The translations under genes and the position numbers were made by a program. The notes below the pieces were generated by a model. That model had not been told where the DNA came from and did no database searches. It saw nothing but the letters and a program-made list of their open reading frames with translations. A stretch of 49,367 bases of DNA, taken from the NCBI GenBank assembly GCA_965245735.1, contig CBDFAX010000013.1, positions 1-49,367 of the forward strand. The letters run 5' to 3'. Below, piece by piece: positions 7,895 through 17,031 of this stretch (the first letter of the stretch is position 1; each line of letters starts with the position of its first letter). Source of the stretch: Abiotrophia sp965245735 (GTDB lineage Bacteria; Bacillota; Bacilli; Lactobacillales; Aerococcaceae).

Positions 7895-8626
7895 ATGAAA
7901 AACTTACGCGCCCTCATCAAGGTAGAGACCTACTTTACATTACGCAATTGGCAGAGTTTAGTCATGGCCATCGGCATGCCCTTGGCTTTCTACCTCCTCT
8001 TCTCTGGTATCTATCAAGCGGAGATGCCTTATAGCTACAGAGTCTTCATGATGATTTCCATGACGGCCTCTTCTCTTCTAAGCTTCAACGTTTTCGCCCT
8101 ACCCTATAATTTAACTGCAGATAAGCATAACAATTGGCGACGTTTTCTTCACCATTCACCGGTGTCTGTGGTACAATATTACTTAGTAAAAGCCTTACGC
8201 TTTGTCTTGCTCTATTCCCTCGCCATCGGCGTGGTCTTCAGCTTTGGTGGCTTAGTTCGTCAAATTACCCTACCGGCCGGTGACTATTTCATGGTCATTC
8301 TCATTCTCTTGGTCGGGATGATTCCCTTCTCCTTTATCGGGGCTCTTATCTCCTACTTGCCAAGTGAAGAAACCATCTCCATGGTTGGGAACATCGCCTT
8401 TATGGCCATGTCACTCTTAGGTGGCCTCTGGATGCCTCTGATGTTTTTCCCTCAATGGATGCAAAATCTAGCCAAATGGATTCCTAGCTACCACTTAATG
8501 CAAATCATCCAAAACTGGTATACTAACCGCGTCTGGGCATGGGATTCCATTTTAGCACTGGTAGCCTATGGGATCTGCTTCTTAATCCTGATTGCCTTGG
8601 TGCAACGTAAAATTGAAGTAAAATAA
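7895..8626 (+). CDS. ABC-2 type transporter permease
   Basis: The 243-residue protein has about six hydrophobic segments (near residues 20-38, 50-70, 100-125, 135-155, 165-190 and 215-238), as expected for an ABC-2 family exporter permease. It begins one base after the ATPase stop, and its ribosome site GAGG lies inside the end of the ATPase gene, so translation is probably coupled. With the ATPase it should form an exporter, perhaps for a lipid-like or antimicrobial compound sensed by the downstream two-component pair; that role is inference from context. Confidence 0.88.
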   Translation: MKNLRALIKVETYFTLRNWQSLVMAIGMPLAFYLLFSGIYQAEMPYSYRVFMMISMTASSLLSFNVFALPYNLTADKHNNWRRFLHHSPVSVVQYYLVKALRFVLLYSLAIGVVFSFGGLVRQITLPAGDYFMVILILLVGMIPFSFIGALISYLPSEETISMVGNIAFMAMSLLGGLWMPLMFFPQWMQNLAKWIPSYHLMQIIQNWYTNRVWAWDSILALVAYGICFLILIALVQRKIEVK

Positions 8627-8649
8627 GTCCTTTAGAAGGAGGGACTATC

Positions 8650-9756
8650 ATGTTCCAACGTCTGAAAATTGCGATGAAACAGACTCATATCATGTTCTAT
8701 ATCAGTCTGGTCTTCATTCTATTCCCCGTTATTGAATCCATCAATCAGTCCCCCATTAATTGGGGGCTTTTGGGCTTTACCTTTATCTTTTTAGTTTCCT
8801 ATCTCTCCCTCTTATGGAGTCGAGACCAACGAATTGTCACCTTGAGTTGGATTTATGCGGCAAGCTTTATCTGTTACTGTGCCCTTTACCTCAATCCTAA
8901 CTTCATTTGGTTTCTCTTTTATTTGGGCAATGTCATGGCCTATTGTTTCCCTCGTTCTTCCCTCTTGTCCTGGCGTTGGTTAAGCATTTATGGCATCGCT
9001 CTAGGCATCTATCTCTATCACACTTGGCAGGGCTTGGGTCCCATTGAGTTATTCTATCTGGGCCTGCTAATCAGCTTCATCATCCTCTTTTCTATCGGTC
9101 AGCGCTTCGGTCGCTTGCGAGAGCTTATGCAGGAAAGAGAAGAAGCAAAAAACAAACAAATCAACCTACTTTTAGCTGAGAATGAACGTCATCGAATCCG
9201 GCGTGACCTCCACGATAACCTAGGCCACCTCTTCGCCACCCTAGCTGTTAAGAGCGAACTAGCCACTAGCCTGATGGAACGACAAAAATATGAGGCTGCC
9301 CAAGAACACGTCAAGGATATTCACAACCTGACTCAGGAAGCTATGCACCAGGTACGGGCTATCATCAACGACTTAGACCACCACGACTTGGCTAACGAAC
9401 TCATCCGTCTGCAAGAAATGTTAGAAATATCTGGCATCCAGGTGGTCATTGACAACCAACTAGGTACCCTGTCCTTGACTCAGGACCAATCCTCCACCCT
9501 AGCTTTGTGTTTGCTAGAAGCCTGCAACAACATCATCAAGCACGCCCAAGCTAAGCATGTGCTAATCCGTCTCTGGCAGAACGACAATTTCCTCTACGCC
9601 TTTGTAGAAGACGATGGGCAAGGTTTTGGCCCCGTGCAAGAAGGTGAACTCCACACCATCTTAGATCGCCTGCAAATTCAAGGTGGACAGCTCAACATCC
9701 TCAGTCGTCGCCAACCTACCCAAATCCAACTTAAAATGCCCTACGAGAAAGGATAG
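8650..9756 (+). CDS. Sensor histidine kinase, DesK/HisKA_3 type
   Basis: The 368-residue membrane kinase has about six hydrophobic segments in residues 12-150 with almost no extracellular loops, then a coiled linker (150-178) and the HisKA_3 phosphoacceptor helix ENERHRIRRDLHDNLGH with His188. The ATPase part shows the N box EACNNIIKHA and G1 box VEDDGQGFG. Intramembrane sensors of this design, such as DesK, read the state of the membrane rather than a bulky external ligand. GAAGGAGGGACT precedes the ATG. It is paired with the response regulator eight bases downstream. Confidence 0.93.
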   Translation: MFQRLKIAMKQTHIMFYISLVFILFPVIESINQSPINWGLLGFTFIFLVSYLSLLWSRDQRIVTLSWIYAASFICYCALYLNPNFIWFLFYLGNVMAYCFPRSSLLSWRWLSIYGIALGIYLYHTWQGLGPIELFYLGLLISFIILFSIGQRFGRLRELMQEREEAKNKQINLLLAENERHRIRRDLHDNLGHLFATLAVKSELATSLMERQKYEAAQEHVKDIHNLTQEAMHQVRAIINDLDHHDLANELIRLQEMLEISGIQVVIDNQLGTLSLTQDQSSTLALCLLEACNNIIKHAQAKHVLIRLWQNDNFLYAFVEDDGQGFGPVQEGELHTILDRLQIQGGQLNILSRRQPTQIQLKMPYEKG

Positions 9757-9764
9757 GTGATTCC

Positions 9765-10364
9765 ATGCGCCTCTTAATTGCAGAAGACCAAGCAATGCTT
9801 CGAGATGCCCTCTGTCAACTCCTAGAGCTGGAAGACCAAGTAGAAAGCGTCCACCCAGCTAAAAATGGCCAGGAAGCCATGGAGATTATAGGTAGCCAGA
9901 CCATCGATATCGCCCTCTTAGACATTGAAATGCCCTACGCCAGTGGCTTAGATGTGCTAGAGTGGTCTAAGGCTCATCACCCTGAGGTTAAGGTCCTCAT
10001 CTTCACCACCTTCAAGCGTCCCGGCTACTTCGAGCGCGCCCTCAAAGCCGATGTCGATGCCTTCGTCCTCAAGGAGCGCCCTGTCCACGCCCTCATGGCA
10101 ACACTCGAAAACATCCTGGCAGGCAAGAAAGAATATGCGCCTGAGCTGGTTGATCGCCTTTTCACTCATCACAATCCTTTGACTCCACAAGAACGCCAGC
10201 TCATGGCAGGTGTTAGAGAAGGGCTCTCCAACAAGGAGTTAGCCCAAGAACTCCATCTATCAGAAGGTACCGTTCGTAACTACATGTCTACCATCCTGCA
10301 AAAACTAAGCGCTAAAAACCGGGCGGATGCCATCCGTATCTGCCAAGAAAATGGTTGGTATTAA
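9765..10364 (+). CDS. LuxR/NarL-type response regulator
   Basis: This 199-residue regulator has a receiver domain with acidic pocket residues near the N-terminus (AEDQ), the phosphoacceptor Asp53 in LLDIEMP, and a conserved Lys in FVLKER. The C-terminal LuxR helix-turn-helix begins with LTPQERQLMAGVREGLSNKELA and continues LSEGTVRNYMSTILQKL. It should be phosphorylated by the upstream kinase and then control the operon. The paired GTCATGAC palindromes at 6899-6929 are the obvious candidate target. It is the last gene of the four, followed by a terminator. Confidence 0.94.
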   Translation: MRLLIAEDQAMLRDALCQLLELEDQVESVHPAKNGQEAMEIIGSQTIDIALLDIEMPYASGLDVLEWSKAHHPEVKVLIFTTFKRPGYFERALKADVDAFVLKERPVHALMATLENILAGKKEYAPELVDRLFTHHNPLTPQERQLMAGVREGLSNKELAQELHLSEGTVRNYMSTILQKLSAKNRADAIRICQENGWY

Positions 10365-10380
10365 AAATTTCGCCAAAGAA

Positions 10381-10414
10381 AAAAGACTGAGAAGTTGATG
10401 CTTCTCAGTCTTTT
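10381..10414. terminator. Bidirectional terminator
   Basis: AAAAGACTGAGAAG and CTTCTCAGTCTTTT form a perfect 14-base stem with a six-base loop between the response regulator and the convergent YebC gene. Confidence 0.9.
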
Positions 10415-10422
10415 ACTTTGTC

Positions 10423-11142
10423 TTAGTCTTCTAAGTCCACGTTGTGGTAAACGCGTTGAACGTCGTCATTGTCTTCTAAGACTTCAATCAAACGCTCGAA
10501 TTTAGCTAAGTCGTCACCTGTTAAGGTCACTTCGTTTTGTGGCAAGAGGTCTAATTCTGCGACTTCAAACTCGCTAATCCCCATGGCCTCCAAAGCTGAT
10601 TGGATGGCGTGGAAGTCATTTGGTTCCCCGTAAACGACAACAGATTCCCCTTCTTGTGTTACTTCGCGAACATCGACATCGGCTTCTAATAAGCCCATCA
10701 TGATTTCGTCAGCATCTTGGCCGGCAATAACGAAGACAGCTGTCGCGTCGAAGAGGTAGCTAACAGACCCGCTGACACCCATGTTCCCGCCGTTCTTACC
10801 ATAGGCCGCCCGCACATCACTGGCAGTCCGGTTAACGTTGTTAGTCAAGGCATCCACGATAATCATGGAACCATTTGGCCCGAAACCTTCGTAGCGGAGC
10901 TCTTGGAAGCTTTCATCACCGCCACCTTTGGCTTTTTCGATAGCGCGGTCAATGACATGCTTAGGCACATTATAGGTCTTAGCACGATCAATGACAAATT
11001 TCAATTTTTGGTTACTATGGGGATCTGGATCGCCTTGTTTAGCTGCTACATAAATTTCAATCCCGAATTTTGCGTAGACCTTACTGTTATTGGCGTCCAA
11101 CTTGGCTTTTTTTTCTTTGATGTTGGCCCATTTACGTCCCAT
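10423..11142 (-). CDS. YebC/PmpR family (TACO1-like) protein
   Basis: The 239-residue product begins MGRKWANIKEKKAK, typical of YebC/TACO1 proteins. Further hallmarks are DPHSNQKLKFVIDRAK, the GFGPNGSMIIVDALTNN core and a C-terminal DNDDVQRVYHNVD. Members have been described as DNA-binding regulators and, more recently, as factors that help ribosomes through difficult sequences; which applies here is open. The gene has its own near-consensus promoter and no cotranscribed partner. The ribosome site is weak (AGAGAAAG well upstream of the ATG), but the N-terminus fits the family exactly. Confidence 0.94.
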   Translation of the reverse strand: MGRKWANIKEKKAKLDANNSKVYAKFGIEIYVAAKQGDPDPHSNQKLKFVIDRAKTYNVPKHVIDRAIEKAKGGGDESFQELRYEGFGPNGSMIIVDALTNNVNRTASDVRAAYGKNGGNMGVSGSVSYLFDATAVFVIAGQDADEIMMGLLEADVDVREVTQEGESVVVYGEPNDFHAIQSALEAMGISEFEVAELDLLPQNEVTLTGDDLAKFERLIEVLEDNDDVQRVYHNVDLED

Positions 11143-11174
11143 TCTTTCACATCACTTTCTCTTAAGATATTACT

Positions 11175-11203
11175 ATTATAAGGCTAAGCCCCCGCTATGG
11201 CAA
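11175..11203 (-). promoter_or_regulatory. Promoter of the yebC gene
   Basis: TTGCCA (11198-11203) and TATAAT (11175-11180) on the minus strand are separated by 17 bases and lie about 33 bases before the start: one mismatch in twelve positions, so likely a strong vegetative promoter. Confidence 0.85.
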
Positions 11204-11244
11204 GGTCTGACACTCATTTGCCTTGCCAGTGGACAAGTAGGCTT

Positions 11245-12258
11245 TTAGTAGCCCCCGACCTTGCGAATGACTTTATAAACCTGGTTGGAAACCCAACGTC
11301 CTACTCGCGTATTCGCTGTTGTTAAGCGGCCAAAGAAGGCATAACGCAAGACTTTGAAGGCCTCAGGGTTACGTTCTTGTAGGAAGTTCCAGAGGTCTTG
11401 GCGCTTAGCTATCGCTTCTGGGGTCCCAATACGATTGAGCAAGGCGCTAGAAATACTGGTGACAATCTCCAAATGTTTAAGCAAATACTGGCGAATGCTA
11501 GGGTGTAGCGGCTGACTAAAGTCGACTGCTTCAATTAAAATTCTGTTAACTTTGAGTTGCTGGTCAATCCGCCCCATCATAACTCGTTCATTGACCGACT
11601 GGTCATCGCGGCCAATCAGATAACGATAGAAGTCGACATCCAGATAATAGAGGCGCTGAACATGCTGAATCGGTTGATAGACAAAGACATTATCTACATA
11701 GAAGGTGTGTTCTGGCAAGATAAGACCACAATCTCTCAACAGTTGGGTCCGATATATCAATGAATGCATCATGAGATACTCGCCTACTGAGAAAGGCTTG
11801 ACTTCATCCCAACCAAAGAACTGATTAATAGGCAAATTACGCTCGTAGCGAACCGTTCGCTTGGCGCCTTCCTCTCCCTGCTCATAAACATAATTGGTCA
11901 AGAGCACATCCACCTGGGTATTCTCTGCTTCAAAGCGCTCAAGGGTTGCCATAACCGCCGCCAAAGCCGACTCATCCACCCAGTCATCAGAGTCCACTAC
12001 CTTGAAATATTGGCCCGTCGCATGGGCTAGACCAGTATTGACGGCCCCACCATGCCCCTTGTTAGCCTGATGAATAGCCTTGACCTGGTCTGGATAGCGG
12101 CGCTGATAGTCTTGAGCAATGGTCAAGGTTTCATCCTTAGAGCCATCATCAATGACCAAGATTTCAATCTGGTCGCCTGCCGGCAAGAGGGACTCAATAG
12201 CCCGCCCCATATAGGCTGCGGAATTATATGAGGGGATTGCCACAGTTAGTAATTTCAT
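11245..12258 (-). CDS. Family 2 glycosyltransferase
   Basis: The 337-residue enzyme has the GT-A fold of family GT2: VAIPSYNSAAYMGRAIESLL at the N-terminus, the nucleotide-sugar motif VIDDGSKDET near residues 35-44 and the metal-site motif VVDSDDW at 87-93. No transmembrane helix is obvious, so it is likely cytosolic or peripheral. The donor and acceptor sugars cannot be read from the sequence. It follows tex by 44 bases and is probably cotranscribed with it, although no functional link is evident. AAAGG upstream of the ATG supports the start. Confidence 0.88.
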   Translation of the reverse strand: MKLLTVAIPSYNSAAYMGRAIESLLPAGDQIEILVIDDGSKDETLTIAQDYQRRYPDQVKAIHQANKGHGGAVNTGLAHATGQYFKVVDSDDWVDESALAAVMATLERFEAENTQVDVLLTNYVYEQGEEGAKRTVRYERNLPINQFFGWDEVKPFSVGEYLMMHSLIYRTQLLRDCGLILPEHTFYVDNVFVYQPIQHVQRLYYLDVDFYRYLIGRDDQSVNERVMMGRIDQQLKVNRILIEAVDFSQPLHPSIRQYLLKHLEIVTSISSALLNRIGTPEAIAKRQDLWNFLQERNPEAFKVLRYAFFGRLTTANTRVGRWVSNQVYKVIRKVGGY

Positions 12259-12302
12259 TAAATATTCTACCTTTCTAGTCGAAACATTGAAGTCAATGGC
12301 TC

Positions 12303-14480
12303 CTAGCCTTGGGCAGGCTTCTTGAAGAGGCGCTTGAGGCCAATACGGCCTTTTTTCTTATCTAAGACAGTGACTTCTACTTCCAAGATATCTCCCACAG
12401 CTACCGCTTCTGAAGGGTGCTTGATGAATTTCTTAGATAATTTGGAGATATGAATCAATCCATCTTGCTTGACCCCGATATCTACAAAGGCACCGAAGTC
12501 GACCACGTTGCGGACCACGCCTTGTAGTTGCATCCCCACTTCGAGATCGTCTAAGGACATGACATCTTCACGTAAAATCGGTGCTGGACCAGCATCCCGG
12601 ATATCATGTAGGGGATGCTTGAGGCCCTCAATAATATCGACAATGGTTGCCTGGCCTACTTCTAGCTCCTGAGCAAGTTGGGCTGGTCTAAGGGCACCTA
12701 AGGCCTCCACAGCATGATCAGAGCCAATGGCGTCTAAGGCTAAACCAGCACGATCCAGAATCATACGCGCTACCGCGTAACTCTCTGGGTGAATGCCGGT
12801 CTGATCAAGTGGATTCTTACCTCCGACAATCCGGAGGAAACCAATGGCTTGCTCATAGGTTTTAGGCCCTAGGCGCTTAACATCCTTAATTTGACGGCGG
12901 TCTTCAAAGCGACCTAACTCATCACGAAGGCTAATCAAGTTTTTAGCGGTCGTCGCGGTCAAACCCGACACGTGTTGCAAGAGGGAAACACTGGCTGTAT
13001 TCACATCCACACCTACTCGGTTAACAGTGGTATTGACCACAAAGTCTAGTTCCTCGGTCAATTGCTTTTGAGCCACATCGTGCTGATACTGACCCACACC
13101 AATGGACTTAGGATCAATCTTAATCAATTCAGCCAAAGGGTCTTGCAGACGACGAGCAATGGAAACCGCGCTCCGCTCTTCTACCTGATAATCCGGAAAT
13201 TCTTGACGGGCTAGTTCACTAGCTGAATAGACAGAAGCCCCCGCCTCGTTAACAATCATATATTTAACTGGTTGGTCCAAGGTCTTGATGACTTGAGCTA
13301 CGAACTGCTCAGATTCCCGACTGGCGGTCCCATTCCCAATAGCAATGACTTCGACCCCGTGTGCCTTAATCAAGTCTGCCAATTGGCCGCTGGCCGCTTG
13401 ACGTTGGCGTTCACCTGCTGGTTTATGAGGGTAAATAACACCTTTATCTAAGACCTTACCGGTTTGGTTAACGACCGCTAGCTTACAGCCTGTACGGTAG
13501 GCAGGGTCCAAGCCCAGAACTGTCCGTCCCTTAAGAGGTGGCGTCAGGAGCAAATGCTTGAGGTTATCCCCAAAGACTTGGATGGCTTGCTTATCTGCCC
13601 GCTCAGTCGCTTCATTGCGAAGTTCCCGTTCAATGGCTGGAAAGATGAAACGTTTGTATGCATCTCGAATAGCCGCCTGCCCTAAGACACGCTTAGCTTC
13701 TGGGAGATTTTCAGCTAGGACATGCCGCTCCAAATAATTGAAGATTGGCGCTTCATCCACCTCAATAGATACGCTGATAACCTCTTCCTTCTCAGCTCGG
13801 TTGAGAGCTAAAGTCCGGTGCGCTGGTAGGTCGCTAAGTTTATTTTCGAAGTCATAATACATCGCATAGACTTGGTTAGGGTCCGCCTCTTCCTTCTTGA
13901 GCTTGGTCTTGAGGATGGCATTATAACGCATGTATTTGCGGATAAATTCGCGGTAGGCAGCATTGTCTGACACCCATTGGGCCAGAATTTCATGGGCACC
14001 GGCTAGAGCAGCTGCCACATCAGTAACTTCTTCGTTAAGATAGCCAGCAGCAGTCTCTTCGACGTCCCCTGCCTGCTCATTCAACAACCATTGAGCCAAA
14101 GGTTCCAAGCCTTGTTCAATGGCCACCATGGCTTTAGTACGACGCTTCTGCTTATAAGGTCGATAGAGATCTTCCACTTGTTGCAAGGTGCTAGCCGCTT
14201 CGATTTGCCCAGCTAATTCTGGAGTCAGTTTTTCTTGCTCATCAATCAGACGCTTAACTTCTTCCTTACGCTCGGCCAATTGCGTAACATAGCGATAGCG
14301 GGTCTCAATCTCGTGGATTTGGACTTCATCTAGGGCGCCTGTTTTTTCCTTACGATAGCGCGCAATAAAAGGAATGGTGTTGCCTTCGGCCAAGAGCTCT
14401 AAGACGACACTGACCTTATCAACCGGTAACTTAAGTTCCTTAGCTACCTCTTGTACTTCATGTGTTAATGTTACTGTCAT
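12303..14480 (-). CDS. tex: Tex family S1-domain RNA-binding protein
   Basis: Tex is a conserved nucleic-acid-binding protein tied to transcription and RNA decay. The 725 residues show the expected order: an N-terminal helical part (PFIARYRKEKTGALDE), a YqgF-like domain with LGLDPAYRTGCKLAVV, helix-hairpin-helix modules (LDFVVNTTVNRVGVDVNTAS, then SLRDELGRFEDRRQI) and a C-terminal S1 domain starting GMQLQGVVRNVVDFGAFVDI. AAAGGTGG precedes the ATG. It begins three bases after the upstream phosphatase stop, so the two are cotranscribed. Identification is firm. Confidence 0.95.
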   Translation of the reverse strand: MTVTLTHEVQEVAKELKLPVDKVSVVLELLAEGNTIPFIARYRKEKTGALDEVQIHEIETRYRYVTQLAERKEEVKRLIDEQEKLTPELAGQIEAASTLQQVEDLYRPYKQKRRTKAMVAIEQGLEPLAQWLLNEQAGDVEETAAGYLNEEVTDVAAALAGAHEILAQWVSDNAAYREFIRKYMRYNAILKTKLKKEEADPNQVYAMYYDFENKLSDLPAHRTLALNRAEKEEVISVSIEVDEAPIFNYLERHVLAENLPEAKRVLGQAAIRDAYKRFIFPAIERELRNEATERADKQAIQVFGDNLKHLLLTPPLKGRTVLGLDPAYRTGCKLAVVNQTGKVLDKGVIYPHKPAGERQRQAASGQLADLIKAHGVEVIAIGNGTASRESEQFVAQVIKTLDQPVKYMIVNEAGASVYSASELARQEFPDYQVEERSAVSIARRLQDPLAELIKIDPKSIGVGQYQHDVAQKQLTEELDFVVNTTVNRVGVDVNTASVSLLQHVSGLTATTAKNLISLRDELGRFEDRRQIKDVKRLGPKTYEQAIGFLRIVGGKNPLDQTGIHPESYAVARMILDRAGLALDAIGSDHAVEALGALRPAQLAQELEVGQATIVDIIEGLKHPLHDIRDAGPAPILREDVMSLDDLEVGMQLQGVVRNVVDFGAFVDIGVKQDGLIHISKLSKKFIKHPSEAVAVGDILEVEVTVLDKKKGRIGLKRLFKKPAQG

Positions 14481-14483
14481 GAT

Positions 14484-15224
14484 TTAATCGTCCACCTTTG
14501 GTGCGTCCGAAGGAACGCAGAATGTTTCGAGAAGGGTCTCGTGATTGATTCGGACAGCCAATAGATGGCCACCGTATACCGCACCGCCATCAATGCCAAT
14601 CAAATCACCCTCACGATGCCAAACATGATGAGTCTGGCCATCGTCATTGAGCCGGCCAATCGGGGTGTGGCCGAAGATAATTGGCCGCCCAGTCTTATTA
14701 GGCAGCGTATGGAAGGGTTCGCGAATCCAGACAAAATCGCGACGCGAAGAATCTTGCCACTGGTCGACTTCCGGATTAACCCCAGCATGCGCAATGATAA
14801 AGTTACCAAATTCTGTGTAGAGGGGTAGGCTCTCCAACCAAGCTTGTAACAAAGGCTGAGTCTCCTTCAAGCAGGCAGACAGCATCTGGCCCGATTGGTT
14901 TTCTAACATGCCAGGCGTCGTCCCTAAAAATTCAGAAATAGTAGTCAGACCGCCATTACGTTTATAGCGCCCGAAGTAGTTTTCTGGTTCGGTCAAGGTT
15001 TCCAGCAACATATCCTCATGGTTACCACAGAGGCAGATAGCGCCATGACTGGCTTGAAGCTCCCTTACTTTTTCGACTGTCGCCTTAGAGTTAGGTCCCC
15101 GGTCAATTAAGTCTCCCACAAAGATTAATTGTTCGTCTTCTGGGCGCCAGTGGGTCAGTAACTCTTCCAAAAGATGGTACATCCCATGGATATCCCCGAT
15201 AACAAATGCTTCCTGCTTGGTCAA
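14484..15224 (-). CDS. PPP-family metallophosphatase
   Basis: The 246-residue product has all metal motifs of the PPP/calcineurin-like family: GDIHG, VGDLIDRGPNS and CGNHEDM, then IAHAG and FGHTPIG. It could be a serine/threonine protein phosphatase or a diadenosine tetraphosphate hydrolase; the sequence does not decide. I place the start at a TTG (15224), because AGAAGGAGG stands nine bases before it, whereas the upstream in-frame ATG at 15248 overlaps that ribosome site. It leads the tex operon, with an extended -10 promoter about 33 bases upstream. Confidence 0.86.
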   Translation of the reverse strand: MTKQEAFVIGDIHGMYHLLEELLTHWRPEDEQLIFVGDLIDRGPNSKATVEKVRELQASHGAICLCGNHEDMLLETLTEPENYFGRYKRNGGLTTISEFLGTTPGMLENQSGQMLSACLKETQPLLQAWLESLPLYTEFGNFIIAHAGVNPEVDQWQDSSRRDFVWIREPFHTLPNKTGRPIIFGHTPIGRLNDDGQTHHVWHREGDLIGIDGGAVYGGHLLAVRINHETLLETFCVPSDAPKVDD

Positions 15225-15256
15225 GGTCGTCGCCTCCTTCTCATTCAATCTTTTAT

Positions 15257-15265
15257 ATTATAGCA
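15257..15265 (-). promoter_or_regulatory. Extended -10 of the phosphatase-tex operon
   Basis: TGCTATAAT reads on the minus strand, a perfect TGnTATAAT element. No clear -35 is present. Confidence 0.7.
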
Positions 15266-15370
15266 TAAATCCCTTTAAAACACGATATCTAGCCCAAAGC
15301 TCAAGGCTAGAAAGGCATTTTTGTTAAGAAATCTGCACAATTTCAATCCAAAGATCCAGGCGGGTTTCAA

Positions 15371-15383
15371 AAACACGAACATT
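15371..15383 (+). promoter_or_regulatory. PurBox-like PurR site upstream of the purine permease
   Basis: AAACACGAACATT closely follows the Firmicute PurBox AWWWCCGAACWWT. Its central G (15377) lies about 76 bases before the predicted transcription start, the spacing I recall for PurR-activated promoters in lactococci. A second weaker relative, CTGAACAGA, lies about 20 bases further on. It precedes a purine permease gene, which makes the match functionally sensible. Confidence 0.65.
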
Positions 15384-15437
15384 CAAAAATTTTCTGAACA
15401 GAAATTCACTTGCCCTAGTTCCATCTTACCCTGTCTA

Positions 15438-15446
15438 TGCTATACT
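15438..15446 (+). promoter_or_regulatory. Extended -10 of the purine permease gene
   Basis: TGCTATACT fits TGnTATAAT with one mismatch, 41 bases before the start codon. The -35 region is poor, as expected of a promoter that relies on an activator. Confidence 0.65.
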
Positions 15447-15487
15447 CAATTCTGTTCTATTAATCCAAACATTAGGAGGCTATTATT

Positions 15488-16945
15488 TTGGAACGTTTTT
15501 TCAAATTACGTGACCATGGAACGACCGTGGTAACTGAATTTATTGCAGGGATTACGACCTTCCTTGCCATGGCATATATTGTCTTTGTCAACCCGTCCAT
15601 TCTGTCTCAAACCGGCATGCCTAGCCAGGCTGTCTTTCTAGCTACCCTCTTTGCGGCAGCCAGCTCTACACTGGTTATGGGCCTTTTCGCTAATGTCCCT
15701 TACGCCTTGGCTCCAGGTATGGGTCTCAATGCCTTTTTCACCTTCACCGTCTGCTTCGGTCTAGGTTTCACCTGGCAAGAAGCCTTAGCTATGGTTTTCC
15801 TGTGCGGTGTCTTCAACATCCTGATTACCGTCACTAAAATCCGCAAGCTCTTGATTGTTTCCATCCCAGAATCCCTACAACATGCTATTTCTGCTGGGAT
15901 TGGGGTCTTCATCGCCTACATCGGGGTGAAGAATGCAGGCTTCTTAAACTTTACAGCCTCTGGTTCTAGCATTCTTTCCGTTAATGGCGGTCCAGCTAAC
16001 GCTACCCAATATGCTGGCGGGGTTACCAATGTCGTAGCTGATTCCGGTATCGTTCCAGCCTTGGTCAACTTCACTCAACCATCTGCAATTCTCGCTTTGA
16101 TTGGCTTAGCCATCACCATTATCCTAATGGTCCGTCAAGTCAAAGGCGCCCTTCTCTTAGGGATTGTAATCACTACCGCCTTAGCCTTTCCAATGGGCCT
16201 AATTGACCTATCAAGTGCCAACCTAGCACAAAATTCTCTTGGCAATGCCTTTGGGGAACTAGGTCAAACCTTCTTAGTTATCTTCCGTCCAGAAGGTCTT
16301 CCAGCCCTCTTTTCAGACTGGAGTCGTCTCCCCTTAGTGCTGATGACCATCTTCGCTTTCAGCCTCTCTGACGTCTTCGACACCATCGGGACCTTCGTCG
16401 GGACCGGTCGTCGGACTGGCATCTTCTCCGCTGAAGACGAATTAGCCCTACAAAACAGCTCAGGCTTCAGCTCAAAAATGGACAAGGCCCTCTTTGGGGA
16501 TTCAATCGGAACTTTGATTGGCGCACTCTTCGGGACATCTAACACAACCACCTATGTGGAATCTGCTGCTGGGATTGGGGTAGGGGGCCGAACTGGTCTT
16601 ACTTCTGTCGTCACCGCCTTACTATTCCTAGCGACCATGTTTATTGCACCTTTTGTTAGCCTAGTACCGGCAGTTGCCACTGCGCCTGCCCTTGTCATTG
16701 TTGGGGTCCTCATGATGGCTTCCTTCAGCGATCTCAACTGGACTGATTTCGCCGAGGCAGTGCCAGCGTTCTTCTCTTCCATTTTCATGGGCTTCTCCTA
16801 CTCTATCTCTTACGGGATTGCAGCAGGCTTTATCACTTACGCTATCGTGAAAGTAACGCAAGGCAAGGCCAAGGAAATCCACGCTCTCTTGTGGGTCTCC
16901 ATCGCCCTCTTTGTCCTTAACTTCATTATTTTAGCCATTATTTAA
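15488..16945 (+). CDS. NCS2 family purine (guanine/hypoxanthine) permease
   Basis: This 485-residue membrane protein belongs to the AzgA/PbuG branch of NCS2 transporters, which import guanine, hypoxanthine or adenine with protons. Visible marks are TTFLAMAYIVFVNPSIL at the start, the ALAPGMGLNAFFTF segment, DVFDTIGTFVG in the middle and GTSNTTTYVESAAGIGVGGRTGL before the last helices. It has about a dozen hydrophobic segments. The start is TTG, eight bases after AGGAGG; the next in-frame ATG is too far inside. The PurBox upstream supports a purine substrate. It stands alone, closed by a strong terminator. Confidence 0.93.
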   Translation: MERFFKLRDHGTTVVTEFIAGITTFLAMAYIVFVNPSILSQTGMPSQAVFLATLFAAASSTLVMGLFANVPYALAPGMGLNAFFTFTVCFGLGFTWQEALAMVFLCGVFNILITVTKIRKLLIVSIPESLQHAISAGIGVFIAYIGVKNAGFLNFTASGSSILSVNGGPANATQYAGGVTNVVADSGIVPALVNFTQPSAILALIGLAITIILMVRQVKGALLLGIVITTALAFPMGLIDLSSANLAQNSLGNAFGELGQTFLVIFRPEGLPALFSDWSRLPLVLMTIFAFSLSDVFDTIGTFVGTGRRTGIFSAEDELALQNSSGFSSKMDKALFGDSIGTLIGALFGTSNTTTYVESAAGIGVGGRTGLTSVVTALLFLATMFIAPFVSLVPAVATAPALVIVGVLMMASFSDLNWTDFAEAVPAFFSSIFMGFSYSISYGIAAGFITYAIVKVTQGKAKEIHALLWVSIALFVLNFIILAII

Positions 16946-16960
16946 GGGCATCTCATCACT

Positions 16961-16987
16961 AGCAGAGACTCTGTCTCTGCTTTTTTT
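16961..16987 (+). terminator. Terminator of the purine permease gene
   Basis: GCAGAGAC pairs with GTCTCTGC around a TCT loop and is followed by seven T residues. Confidence 0.9.
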
Positions 16988-16994
16988 CTTGCCA

Positions 16995-17023
16995 TAAAAA
17001 AACTGAGACCCTAGGCCTCAGTT
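16995..17023 (-). terminator. Terminator of the nucleotidase-family gene
   Basis: On the minus strand AACTGAG and CTCAGTT enclose a nine-base loop and are followed by a T run. Confidence 0.8.
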
Positions 17024-17031
17024 GCTTATGC

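Noticed and set aside
10717..11181. A 154-codon plus-strand frame opposite yebC
   Set aside because: It lies wholly antisense to a firmly identified conserved gene, has no ribosome site and no family features.
15248..15300. ATG start for the PPP phosphatase at 15248
   Set aside because: It overlaps the AGAAGGAGG ribosome site; the TTG at 15224 has correct spacing and gives the usual short N-terminus before GDIHG.
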